Origin: Sitta carolinensis
Taxonomy: Eukaryota; Chordata; Aves; Passeriformes; Sittidae
Direction of reading: 5' to 3'
NCBI GenBank assembly: GCA_032173965.1
Contig: JAVUNC010000025.1
Coordinates: 15,142,001-15,206,000, forward strand
DNA: 64,000 nt
Position 1 is the first letter of the stretch; each line of letters starts with the position of its first letter. This document shows positions 43,271 to 55,400 of the stretch, in pieces. Position numbers and translations under genes: made by a program. The notes beneath the pieces are model-generated. The model did not search any database. It worked only from the letters and a program-made list of their open reading frames with translations, and was not told the DNA's origin.

Positions 43271-45035
43271 AACTTAGTGTTTTGTCTTGCCTCTAACATC
43301 ATGGAAGGACTCAAACCCCACAAGATATTCTTATACCAGTTGGATATTTTTTTGGCCTAGAGAAAAAGGCAGTTGACATCAAGGTGTTGAATCTTGCATC
43401 TAAACCACTTTCCTCTGCAGTACTGGGGGCAGTACTAGGGGTAGAGCTGGCCCAGCAGCAGAAATTTCTACTTGGCTATTATCCAACAGTAATCTCTCCT
43501 GGGGATCAGGAGTCAATCTGAATAAACCTTTAGAAACAGGGAGATGAAATCAAGTCCTTTTCTAACTTACTTAATCTGGCATCAGTAAGAAGCACATCCA
43601 AAAATCCAGCTTGAAAGCTTCGCCAGCACTCCAAGCTTGAAAGCTGTGCAATAGTTTTAAGAAAAGAAAAACATTTGGAATATGCTAATTGCATCACATC
43701 TCTGGAAGGTTTTGAAAAAATCTGACTCACCAAGAACTCTGAACTCCAAACAAGAGCTCTAAATCTCTTTAGGCTTCCATTGCAAACTTTCTTGCACCCA
43801 TAGAAAGCCCTACCATCTCCTCTAGCATCATTCTTTTGTTTAATTAACTTATTATCTATAGATATTGAAGTGACTTAATCCTTTGATTTGTCTTTGCTTC
43901 TGACCTCACCATTATATCTGTACTCATGTGAAATTTGTAACTATGACTGACAATGCCAGTTCTCTTTGTTATTTAAAATCATTAGGCCTGCTGTAGTCAA
44001 GATGATCAATATTATAGCAGAAGAATCTGAAACACAGTAGAGGTCCATCAGAGGAGAAACACTCTTTTTTTCCCCCCATCTCTTTTCTTTCTACCAGAGT
44101 ATTATGAAGCATCCACCTCAGAATATTCTGTGATTCAGAAGAAAGAACAAATCCTCGCTCGTATTTCAGAGCTTTTTACTTTTTTCCACTTGGGGATGAG
44201 ATGAAAAGAAAGTTAAGAGTAAAAATTTAAAAGCTCCTCAGAGTATGTCTGTGCAAGTAGAATGTGACTCATGGACTTGCTAAACCAACATCTACCTGCA
44301 CTGACCTAGATAGGTGGTTACTAGTTTGAGGGTAGACTCAATTTGCAGGAAATCTGACTGTCTGCAGGGTAGCAAAATGCTCTCAGAAGTGCAGATATGT
44401 CTGAATTCTGAAATATTGCACTTAGGAGCCTGAGGGCACGTCTAAAATAGCTATAGAGTTTATTATTAGCATTTCATTTTTACAGATGACATGGAAGAAG
44501 AGGGAATAGGTGGCAAGAAAATTCCCTTCTTCAGCAGGCTCCATGATTGGATTTACAGAGGCACTGCAGCTGCCTGCAGGTGCAGAGGTGTCTGGGGAAA
44601 TTCCAAAAGCTCCTCAGTGAGCAACGTGCCTAATCTCAGCGAGCTCTGAAAAGAGTGAAATTCCAGATCTGCTCAAATGCTTTTACAACACCAGCAAAGA
44701 ACTTCCTTGCAGTGCCAGACATCTAATTACCTCTACAAGAGGCACCCCAATTAGCAGCAGATGGCCAGCAAAAGGAAAAGGGATGAAGTGTTTTGCATTT
44801 TAATAAATATATTCTGCTTTTGGGCTAGGAAATGTTTTTCTTTTCTGGCTGTAGCTCTGACTCAAGTTACTCTGGCCAGGTAATTTCCTGTCTCAGTAAG
44901 ACACCCCCCAACAATAGTAAACAAGGTGAGTGGCAGGTTCCATGGAAGGAATATTTATTTACACAGTGACATGGTGTGTGTCTTCCCACAGTGATGTCAC
45001 CACGTAATTTCCTAAACTCCTTCCCCATCGCCAGC

Positions 45036-45685
45036 CTCCCTGAGGGACACAGGATGATGTTCTCTGACCCATCGTCCTCTGAGGAATACAGGATGATGTT
45101 CTCTGACCCATTGTCCTCTGAGGAATACAGGATGATGTTCTCTGACCCATTGTCCTCTGAGGAATTACAGGATGATGTTCTCTGACCCATTGTCCTCTGA
45201 GGAATACAGGATGATGTTCTCTGACCCATCGTCCCCTAAGGGACACAGGATGATGTTCTGTGACCCATTGTCCCCTAAGGGACACAGGATGATGTTCTCT
45301 CATCTTTATTCCCTGAGGGACACAGGATGATGTTCTCTGACCCATTGTCCCCTAAGGGACACAGAATGATGTTCTCTGATCTTTATTCCCTCAGGGATAC
45401 ACAATGAGGTTCTCTGACCTTTCTCCCCTCAGGGACACAGGATGATGTCCTCTGACCCATCCCCTGAGGGACACAGGATGATGTTCTCTGACCTTTCTCG
45501 CCTGAGGGACACACGATGATGTTCTCTGATCTTTATCCCCTGAGGGACACAGGATGATGTTCTCTCATCTTTATTCCCTGAGGGACACAGGATGATGTTC
45601 TCTGACCCATCCCCTCAGGGACACAGGATGATGTTCTCTGATCTTTATCCCCTGAGGGACACACGATGATGTTCTCTGAGGTGTT
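45036..45685. repeat. Intronic minisatellite (unit 37-40 nt, about 17 copies)
   Basis: Units have the form GAGGGACACAGGATGATGTT followed by CTCTGACCCATTGTCCCCT or a variant with CTGATCTTTATCCC. Two variant types alternate: units with TGAGGAATACAGG on the left and units with GAGGGACACAGG on the right. Minus-strand open frames repeating GQRTSSC are the translation of this array and should not be annotated as protein. Confidence 0.93.
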
Positions 45686-47586
45686 GGCAGCTCCTCTGAA
45701 AGAGGGAGCTTTTAATGAGGTGGTGCAAGGCAAATGGGGCTGCTGCCTATCACACAAACCATCACTGCAGATACTTTGTCCTGTGAATGTTATGTGCTAG
45801 AGAACACTGAGAAAATTATACTTACTAACAGAAATGAAAGGAGCCTAATTACAGTGATTTTTAGAGAGACAGTTAAGGGATGCATGTCAAAAGGGACTGA
45901 TATATAATTATGATAATATTAGTTACAACTCCTGTGCTATCAAATTACTTGAAATGGGTGGCATTGTGCAATTTTTTTTTTGAAAGCGAGCTACTCTGAC
46001 AACAAAATGATATAATCTTATTATGAAATAACAATACAATTGAGAGAGAAGTAAAATTAATATGTTGGTAGGAGTAATAACCAAAGAGGCAGGACTAAAT
46101 GTGCTGGAAATACAGAACAAACAGAAACCCACCAACTGTCTGCAACCCCAAATGTGTGCTCCACATTTGACTCACACTGTGTCAGAGACTGAGATGCTGC
46201 ACATGTTGCCTACACTGGCAGTCAAAATCAAGACATATTTACATGACAAGAAAAGGGTTGTAAGAAGTGGAGGAAGAAAGGAGTAAAAAGAGGAAATATT
46301 ACAAAAATGGGATAGAGCATAAACCTGGCAATCACAGTGCTGAAATCTCCTGGAGCTCTGAGTGTCTCCATGCCTTGGCTTTGTTCTGGATCCTCCAAAA
46401 TCAACCATTGTTTGAACAGTGACATCAACAGGTTGTAGGTTGATAGTGGTTTCCAGATTTTTGTGGCCATCATGAGGAAATATTAAAAGTTCCACAGGTT
46501 TTCACAGAAACTGCAGTGCCATTGGTCTAGTAGTGGAAAAAGACTGAATAAAATGTTTAATATTATTCTTTTTTACTATCTGGAGGTAATTTATCTCATG
46601 AAATGCAGTTTGGAGCACTTCCTTAAGCTCTCATCATCTCTTTTAATATCAAAGATACAACATCATTTATTAGCAAAATTTACATCTCTTTTCTAAAATT
46701 TTAAAGCAGCAAAAGTAGAGTGGCAGTTGGTTAGATCCCTTCATCTACTACATGTTTGGTAAATGCACTTCTCTGTGTGCTGCAATCTGTTCCCATGAGA
46801 TGCTAGAGAGTGAAAGGATCTGCCCTAACTTCCCCTGTCTTTTCAAATTCCATGTTATAATCTAATCCTGTCCCTTTTTGGTACAAGGACAAAACCATGG
46901 AATACTTTCCTAACATAAGAGTGTTTTCATTGCTAAACTTTTCCTTAAAGCAAAGTGCACATTTGGGACTCTTCCTCTGAGCTGCTCTGCTCTGCTGAAG
47001 TTCTTCCCTCATCCTAGGAGCTCCCTGCCCTCTGTGGCTGAGGTGTCTTTAATGCCCAACTAAATCAGTATTTTAAATCTCTGCTGAAGATTGATTTTTG
47101 CTCATTTTGATAGCATTCGTTTTGAGTGTGAAGAAGACAAAGGGAAATCTGAGGTTTTGTATGTGAGCATGGTTTTCACTGACAATTCTGTCTAATTACA
47201 AGAAAGTCAGATCTAAACAACTTGAGAAGGAAGAATAAATTGTGTTTCAACTTTGCAATAATTTTATCTCTTTTTTAAAAATTATGATGATTCAGTGTAG
47301 GATATGTTAAACATCTTATTCAGTTTGCAAGGAGCATGGCTGAAGTGATTAACAGGATTTCCATGCAAGACAGCAAAGGATTTTTCCACTGAGGAATTCC
47401 ACGTGCTGAGATTGAAGTGGTGAAAAAATATGAAAGACTTATCATGAACCCTGCCATCTGACAAAACAGAAAAAATCCCAAGCAACACCCAGCAATGAGA
47501 AATAAACCAACAAAAAACCCAGTGACCCCACTGCTGCCCAGAAACGGCTCAGCTGCATTTCTGGCATTTACCAGAGGCTTTCTTAC

Positions 47587-47712
47587 CTTCACTGCAAACT
47601 CTGTTTCTGTGGCTTTGTGAACACATCTCTTGCACACTGAATAAGAGCCAATGCCTATGTCCTCCTTGATCTCGTATCCATCAGTGAAATGAATGTTGTT
47701 CCCATGTAATTG
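47587..47712 (-). CDS. RPS6KA2: RPS6KA2 coding exon, start of C-terminal kinase domain
   Basis: Encodes 42 residues (403-444), [20 protein letters not shown] then [20 protein letters not shown] and VK. It holds the glycine-rich loop GIGSYSVC with Cys429, the reactive cysteine present in RSK kinases, and ends at the ATP-binding Lys444 in FAVK. Acceptor TTTCCCTGCAG and donor GTAAGA in the sense direction are strong. Phase 0 at both ends. Confidence 0.97.
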
Positions 47713-49298
47713 CTGCAGGGAAAGACAAAAGGACCAGGCTAAGCAGGGCATGGGTGTGTAAAACAAGGCTCCTCCAGGAGGAGGTGTTTGATCTCCTCTC
47801 CCTCCCAGAGCTCTCTTAGCAGCTTTTCCAAATCCTGTTAAAAAAATTCTGCAGCTCTTTACTTAAATAAGGAAATGTGGCTCTTCCCTTTCCACCTTTC
47901 TCCAGTCTGTAAGGTGGAATTGTCTTTGTAGAAGTAGTGGCAAAACCGCTGTGATTTTCAAAGCTGTTTTTGGAATGCAGAAAATCACCATGCATTAGGA
48001 ATTCACAGGAAACTGTGTGCCCAAATCTCCTGACAAACCCACATATCTTGACAATAAAAGCTGATTTCTAGTTACTGAGGGGCAGATAATATATAAAAAA
48101 ATACTAATAGTTTTACAGTTTTCAAGAGAGATACCCCATATATGGAGAGTGTCTCCAGATCACTGGAGATCACTCCAGATCACATTATATCTACAATATG
48201 CTTATCTGCAGCTTCTTTGTGAGAGAGAAATTAATATTTTAAGCCATTAATTCATATGCTCTTTGGAAAATGTCTGGGCAGGTAGGCTGGTTCAGTGGTG
48301 AACCCCAAATCTGAGACTTTGCTGCAAAATTCATCCCAGGACTCAAGAATCAACCAGCACCTCTAAAAATCCTCCAGAATCCTCTGTCTAAAAATGTAGT
48401 CTTGTTAGCAAAGTCTACATAGAACCTGCTAAATTTTAAGACATGAAAATGTCAATATTCAATATATTTTTATAAAGTAAATCATGGGAATATATTTTAT
48501 ATATATATATATATAAACATTTCTGGGATGTAATTGCTTGGGTAACATTTCACTTACTAGGCATAAGAGCATCTTTAAGAGTATGAGATATTCCACTGTA
48601 AATAATTAAATAAAGATGAAATCCTATGAAAACCACAGGCAGGGTCTCCCCCTCGTGGCACATATACCTGTGGGAGGAGAGGGAGATTTTTCCTAGTAAG
48701 AAAATTGGCTTCATCTTTGAGCAGCCCAGCTCTTTCTCCCTGTTCACTTCTCCTCTGATGTACCGAACCTTTTGTAGCCATTTTTTTCTGGTTTAAAGTA
48801 CAACTGGATAGATTTTTTTTAGGAGAGTGGCAGCAGAGAACCCAGTATTTGGCATGTTCCCCCCTGAAGAACACGGTTTCTGGTTTAGGGGAGTACACCC
48901 AGGTTCTTGTGCAATAGCACTGGGAGCACAGTGGCCTCTTACACCCAGGAGCTTGGGCTCTGTGTCATCCAGCAGCAGTTCATCCAACCCCTTTGCCAGC
49001 ACAGACTGGATCATATAATCCAAGACAAAACTATTGAGAAGGAAATGCATTCAGTGAAAAAAACCAATATATTATTACCCACCCTGCATGCACATCTGAA
49101 ATCCTGTTCCAGGTACTGAGAAGTACTTTTCATTTTAGCTGTGACAGAGTGCGGTTCCTATTTCAATTCTCATTTTCCAACACCTACATGCTGCAGGTAA
49201 AACACCTCCTCCCTACACTAGGTAGCTGTGAAACACCAGTGAGAGCATTAGGCAGTTTAAATGCACACATCAATGTGAAATGGAGCCAGCATCAGTAC
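47713..49298. other. RPS6KA2 intron
   Basis: About 1.6 kb, AT-rich, with a (TA)n run near 48494..48514 and a short CCAGATCAC repeat near 48154..48182. No gene or transposon is recognised. Confidence 0.8.
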
Positions 49299-49429
49299 CT
49301 GCACGATGGGGTGGACAGTGATTTTGTGCACGTCTTGCTGGGCAGGCTCCTGCACCAAGTTAGAGGCAACAAAGCTGAACCCTCTGAAAAGATGATGAGC
49401 ATTGGCACTTGGAGGAACACCTGGGGAAT
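49299..49429 (-). CDS. RPS6KA2: RPS6KA2 coding exon, linker with turn and hydrophobic motifs
   Basis: Begins with two bases completing Asp359 and encodes SPGVPPSANAHHLFRGFSFV, then ASNLVQEPAQQDVHKITVHP and IVQ (residues 360-402). It is the linker between the two kinase domains. Ser360 (ERK site) and the hydrophobic motif FRGFS with Ser377, the PDK1 docking site after phosphorylation by the C-terminal kinase, are present. Acceptor TTCTCCTACAG and donor GTACTG are in the sense direction. Confidence 0.95.
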
Positions 49430-52383
49430 CTGTAGGAGAAGGAAGAGAATGACCTCAGGAGCTGCACAAAAGAACAGAAAGGAATAGCACAGCTCTACAA
49501 CAAAGTCACCCCTGCCAGTCAAGAGCAGATCTGATAAACTGGCAGACTCAGGGGAATATAATTCCTCTCCTTATTGAGGCTTTGGTGTGCCTTCTCCATT
49601 CCTTTCCTCTGGGTTTGAACCATGCAGGGGGATTGTTTGCAAGGCTGTCTCCTCTTGGATACAGGGATTTTTCTCAGGGCAGAGAGGATGGGTGAGAGAC
49701 AGAGACTCAGGGCAGGGCACTCCTGGTTCTCCAGGAGTGGAAAAAAGCTGCAGGCTGCTACATCTGTCCTCTGCAGCACAGCTTAACTACAGAAATTACA
49801 AAGACTGCAGTGGCACATTGTGTGGGTCAGGAGAATATAGGGAATGCATGAAACCAAGGTAAAAGCACAATACTCCAGCAGTGGTGGTTTGTGGTCTCAC
49901 AGGAATTTTCTGGAGCAGCTTTAGGAGCTGGGAAGACAGTGGCTAGTTTGTCCTCAGGTGGAAAAACCAACAAGAATTGTTTTAACTAACTTCATTTTAC
50001 CCCATTCCTACCCCTGGCATGGCAAAAGGAGGGAAGGAATGGCTAAAGTTCAAAAAATCCTGAATTATTTCACCTTTGGAATGAAATAAGCAGAGAGCAG
50101 CTCTTGGTACCTGCACCACTGCTCAGTGAGAGCAGCAGCATGACAAAGCAAGCAGAGCTGTGCTTCACTTAAAATTCTGAAAAGCTTTAAAGAGATCTTT
50201 CTCCCCAGTGTATGTTTTATCCCAGGTATTTTCCTCAGCAAGAAGAATCACTTTGCAAACCATTCCTTGGCAACTGGCTGGGTATTATAAAACCTATGTT
50301 ACTAAAATTTGCTAACCTTTGGTTTGGTTTTTGGGGGGGCTTGTGGGGCTTTTTTCCTCCTTTTCCTTTCACATTTCCTTCCATGCACCATGTGATTTAC
50401 TGACAAAGTTACAGAGCTAAACTTTCTTTAGAAAGATATTTCCTTGCAGTAAAATGTGTAAATACCCAGTTATCTAAAGAAAAGACACTGAGCTTTATTT
50501 CTGACTCACCTGCTTGAGGCCCTGAAAATATATAAGAATGTGTACTTCTCAGCATGTATACTCCCTGAATAAATCTACTGGGCAAATGAAAAGAGGAACT
50601 GAAGTCAGAATTTGACAAAACCAATATAGATCTGCTTGGGAATAAACAAAACTGAGACTGCAGCTAATTCTGTTTCTCATCACAAAGATGCCTCAGCTTT
50701 GACAGGAGTCAGGAGTCAGTGTGCTCTTGTTGCACAGCAAGCAGAGTTCAGATGGAGAAGATTGGCTTTGGGTAAAATGACGTGGGCTTTTTGTTTATCT
50801 CTGTGTTTCTAATGGGCCCCTCCTTGCAAAGATGTGGATGAATCACACCAGACCCCCTGAGTCACTGGACACTTCCTACCCTGGCACATCCATGACAGGG
50901 ATTCCACAGGAGGGATTAATTAACAGGAAAGAATGCTAGTTAAATAAAAAAGGAATGACAACAATTCACATCTGAACACTTCTGAATCTCAGAAAAGCTG
51001 TGATCCGGCTCTAACACTAAAGTGGTAGGTCAGCTTTATTTCAAAATAACTGTTCCTTCATAATTCACTGCCAATCACTCCAGCAAATACTGCAGAACAG
51101 CTATTGATGATTTGGTGTTCACTATTAAATATTCATCACCAACAACTGATTTGCCCATTAAACATTTTTGCTAAGTGCAACATTATGCATAAATCATGGT
51201 AATTAACTGATAGCTCAGAAACCTAAATAATTTTTCTTGGCTTTATAAATAAAAATGATTTCATACATTTGAATTAGATCCATTTGCAAGCACCAATCGT
51301 GTATAATGGTTATCTTTCTTCCTGTGAAAAAGTAATAATGCTTTGTTCCACTAGAGCATCTAAGTTTTAGGGTTTTCAAAAGCTTCATAACTCTTAAATA
51401 ATTTACTTTATTATGTTTTACTGGGGTTAGCAAACATCTTATTTGCAAAGGAAGATATTTAGATACTTCAGGTGTAATTTTACATATTTTTTCTCAGCAG
51501 TGAAGCCAGCCTATAACATCCCTGCTGGTTACAGCCTGCTGTCCCATCAATTACAACAGCACAAACATTTGTGGACTGAAATCTAAGTGGGGTCACAAGA
51601 GTGATTTTGGTTTGATCCTTGTTCAAATCACCATTTCTGACCTTGCCTGCTTCAGCCTCCAGCTCCCTGCAAGGAGCTGAGTCACCACAAAGCTGATGGA
51701 GGTCCACAGTGGTGAATTTAGGAAGCAAATGGCCAGAAAAAGCAACTCCAGCTTGGACAAATCTCTGAGAAAAAGTGATGTGAAAATATACCCACATAAA
51801 TGCTCTGCCAGTGTCAGAAACCACATCTTTGGCACACACAGATCTGAAGTTAAGAATCCACAGAATGTGGTTTCAACCTCCAGGGTAAAGGAAGTTTCTG
51901 AGGTAGAGCAAATCACTGGATTGGCAAAACTTTGACATAAACCTGCTTTCAGACAGGAGAACTCATTCATAAAGACAATGTAAAATTGCAATGTGTTTCT
52001 GTATCCCCTCCTTGGTAGTGACTGACAGTTTCATTAAAACACAACTGCAGGAGCAGGAAGCAGGAGTTATTACAGTACTCTCCATCTGAGGATGTCCTCA
52101 GAAACAGAGTTAGTATGTTTGATAGAAAATCCACAAAATAAAAAATGTTATTGCTCTACTCCATTGGCAGTGTGAGTCAGTATTAAACACATTTGTGAAG
52201 CTCTCCCCAGTTTGTTTGACCCAACCAGCAAAGGAAAAGCAAACCCAGTCGTTTCTTCCTGCTGGATATGGTCAAATCCTGTAATGCCACAGGTGATCAG
52301 ACTTCTAGACTGTGTTGGAACAGGGAAGGAAGAATGAATTTGCTAACTGAGAAGATATATTACCCCTGTGCCCCCTTACCCAC
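49430..52383. other. RPS6KA2 intron
   Basis: About 3 kb. The part 50940..51300 is very AT-rich with octamer-like and TAATTA-like words; otherwise nothing is recognised. Open frames of up to 122 codons lack known domains. Confidence 0.75.
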
Positions 52384-52486
52384 CTGTGGGGGTCCGAGAT
52401 GTGAACTCTGGATCAAAATGAAAGGTGTCTTCTGGCCGCCCCACTGCTGGCTTGAAAGGAGGCTTGATTTCCTTTCTGTACAGCTT
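52384..52486 (-). CDS. RPS6KA2: RPS6KA2 coding exon, AGC-kinase C-terminal extension
   Basis: Encodes [20 protein letters not shown] then [14 protein letters not shown] plus one base (residues 325-358). This is the AGC-kinase tail of the N-terminal kinase domain, with the PPFKP and FDPEFT motifs of the family and the turn-motif Thr356 followed by Pro. Acceptor TTTTCTCCTGCAG and donor GTGGGT in the sense direction. Confidence 0.96.
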
Positions 52487-55400
52487 CTGCAGGAGAAAAC
52501 CAGATCAGCATCAGTGTGTGCACTCTCAGCATCTGGAGACAAAGCTCCCCTGCTTTCTTTAGGGTGTCCCCGCTCAGCTCCATGCTTGCCTTGCTGGGCT
52601 GACAGGGAAGGATGATGGTTCTGGCTCTTGCTTTACCAGTCAGCTTAAAATCTGCACCCACACATTGTAGCTACTGGAATCCTGAATACAAACACAAATG
52701 TTCCTGGCAAAAATTTAGCCCGTAGAGTTGAACAGTATTCCAGCTGGGGCATCTGGACATTCACTGGTCTAAGGGCAGGACTGGAATGTGCCATGGTGAG
52801 AGCAGGAAAGAGCAGCACAGCAATGGCAAAGAGCACAAAGAACTGCTAGGAAGCCATGGCTGCTTTAGCATTTGTTTTTGTCAAGAACCAGCAATGTGTT
52901 TGACGTGCTGCCAGGCTGAGATGAGCAACAGGCTTGGCTGCCTTACAGCCAAGGTCCTTACAACCTAAACAAGAGACTTGTTCTTTTAGCAGATCTGGGA
53001 GAAGGAAAGGGGGTTTCGAGCTGATGATTACATGAAAGTCTCATCAAGATATGCTTGGGAGAAAGCACAGTGGAGGGAAGGGAAATCACACCAAAGCTCC
53101 ACATGTGGCTTGAACTGAGGAGCAAAACAAAGGAAAGAATACATGGAAGAGACTCTAACAGGTAAGTAGTGATAGGTTGTGAGTTTCTGTTGGCCACTGA
53201 GGGGTCATACAGGGCATCACCTAAGGAACAGGCACCATAAACTCATCCTAATACATCCTGCCTTTATTACGAGGGACCTCGTGGCCTTTTCACTCATTCT
53301 CAGAGATCTTTAAGAAATTGCTACCCCATGGCAAGCATTCATACACACACACACACTCTCAGTGAGGTGAGGATATCTGGATCTGATCCAAAGCCTGTAA
53401 AGGTGAATGGAAAGAGCCCTATTGATTTTAGCCACCTCTGCATCCTCTCTGCCTGAAATGGCCAAAACCAAACATCATGCTGATGGCAGCATGGGGAACA
53501 GAGCCACAGTTTAACTCCCTGCCCTGTGTTGCAGTCCCTAGACTGCATTTCCTTTCTAGCAATGCTTTTCTTCTCAGGTTTCAAAGGGCTGAATTAGTTG
53601 CCACAAACTGTTCCCCATAATTAACGTCTGAGCATAAATATAACATTTAACACAAACTTTCAAGTCATGATAAGAACTGGAGAGTACAACTTTATGACTG
53701 TTTGCAATATGTGTTTTTAGGTTAGCTCTTAAAACAACTTCCTAATGAGCTGATTTTTCAAAATGTTTAATGGATATTACTAAATGCTTGTCCAGCTCCT
53801 TGAGTGCAGGAAGGTCCTTTTTAACTGTGCATTTTCTGGGGAATTAACTTCTGTAAAACAAAGCATCTGGTCAAATCTAAGATACGTACACATCACCATA
53901 GTTTGAATTGGATTTTGAATTGATAAAAAAAGGTTCCTGAAGCAGAACATTCTGTAGCATAGTATTAGCCTTAACATAAAGGATGTATTTGTGGTTTCAC
54001 TTGGGAAAGTGAAGCAGTGAGGTTGGAAATGGCTCTGCAATAATTAATGGCCATTTCACCATAAAAAGTTCCTGCTTGCGTAAAACTGCTCCATATCTTC
54101 AGAGAGGAAAGGAGATGAATAACTGCTGTGAGCCACAATGGAAAGCCAGTCTTCCAAATAATTAAAAGCCAATTGCAATCTTAAGCAGGAAGTGTCACTC
54201 ATCAGCTGAACAGTATCAACCTGGTAATTAACATACATCTTTTTCTGTCTGCACAGAACTTTACAAGAAAACGCAGCACCTACTGAAAGTTTTTCTGTTG
54301 CTAGGATTTCACCTTGAGAAAGCTATTTGCTTCCCAGCTTCCCTTTATTTGTCTTAATTCACAACTGCAGTGCTTCTGCTGCAGAAAGCAATATGGTCAC
54401 AGGCACATGCTTCCTCACAGAATTAGCTGCACAGCTCATCCTGTGAGGTCCAAAAATTGGAAAAGGTTCCCGAGCTGTACATCATTCAGGAATTGCACTC
54501 TCTTTTCATTATCACAACCATATTCTCTCTGGCCTCTTAATTCCTTCCCCCATCTGTAGTTTCTTAAGGACTGCTGGAGCTACATTTGTATTTTGAGTCC
54601 CTAACCCACATCCTCCACTACTAGGGAGGGATTTAAGATTCATCCTGAGTCACACGCCACCTAAAGATTTATAATCACAAGTTCACTTTCTGGGAGGGGA
54701 TGGAAACAAAGAAGTTGCTTGTGCAAGTGAAAGGCACTCCCTTTGAGCAAAACCCTGAGCAGTCCCTTTTACATTTCCTTACCCTCTTGTGATAAAAATT
54801 ATTTCTAATTTTTACACAACAGCAAAAGGTAAAACGCCTAAAACATTTCCCCAGCTCGTTGAATAGAAATGAAATCACTGAGGACCAGGAAAAGCAGAGT
54901 AGTAGTATCATCCTTGGACTTCTCCATCCCACACAGGCTCCAGCTCTCTGAGGGAGCCACTGCAACCCAAGCCAAATCACCAAAGCAGAGGCAGCCCAGC
55001 ACAAACACAAAGGTTCTGCTGCAGCAGAATGCCTCTTCCTCCAAAAACCTGCATCCTGTAGACTGTAAAACTCAGTGTGGCACAAGCTGATCTAAGAAAA
55101 GAGTAAGAATCACAGCCATTGCCATTGCATTTTTTTCTCTTCTTTTTTATTAGTTAATTTTTCATCATCTTTAAAAAAACACACTCCTAAAAAATCCAGA
55201 GATGTGCATGCTTTGTACATGTGCCTGGAAATATCAAGAAAAAGAAAATGGTTTAATTTTATTAAAAACTATTTAGTCATTTCCTCAACTGAGTTTCTTT
55301 GATGAAGAATTGAATTATTCCTTAGACACCTCCTAGAAATAGAAAGATGTTGCCCTTCACAGTGGTGCACTGGTAGTGTGAGAATAAACTCCCTTGATAC

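Noticed and set aside
44867..45757. Minus-strand frames repeating GQRTSSC
   Set aside because: Direct translation of the 37-40 nt minisatellite.
48494..48514. (TA)n run as a possible replication or cruciform element
   Set aside because: Short dinucleotide repeat of a kind common in introns; nothing else points to function.
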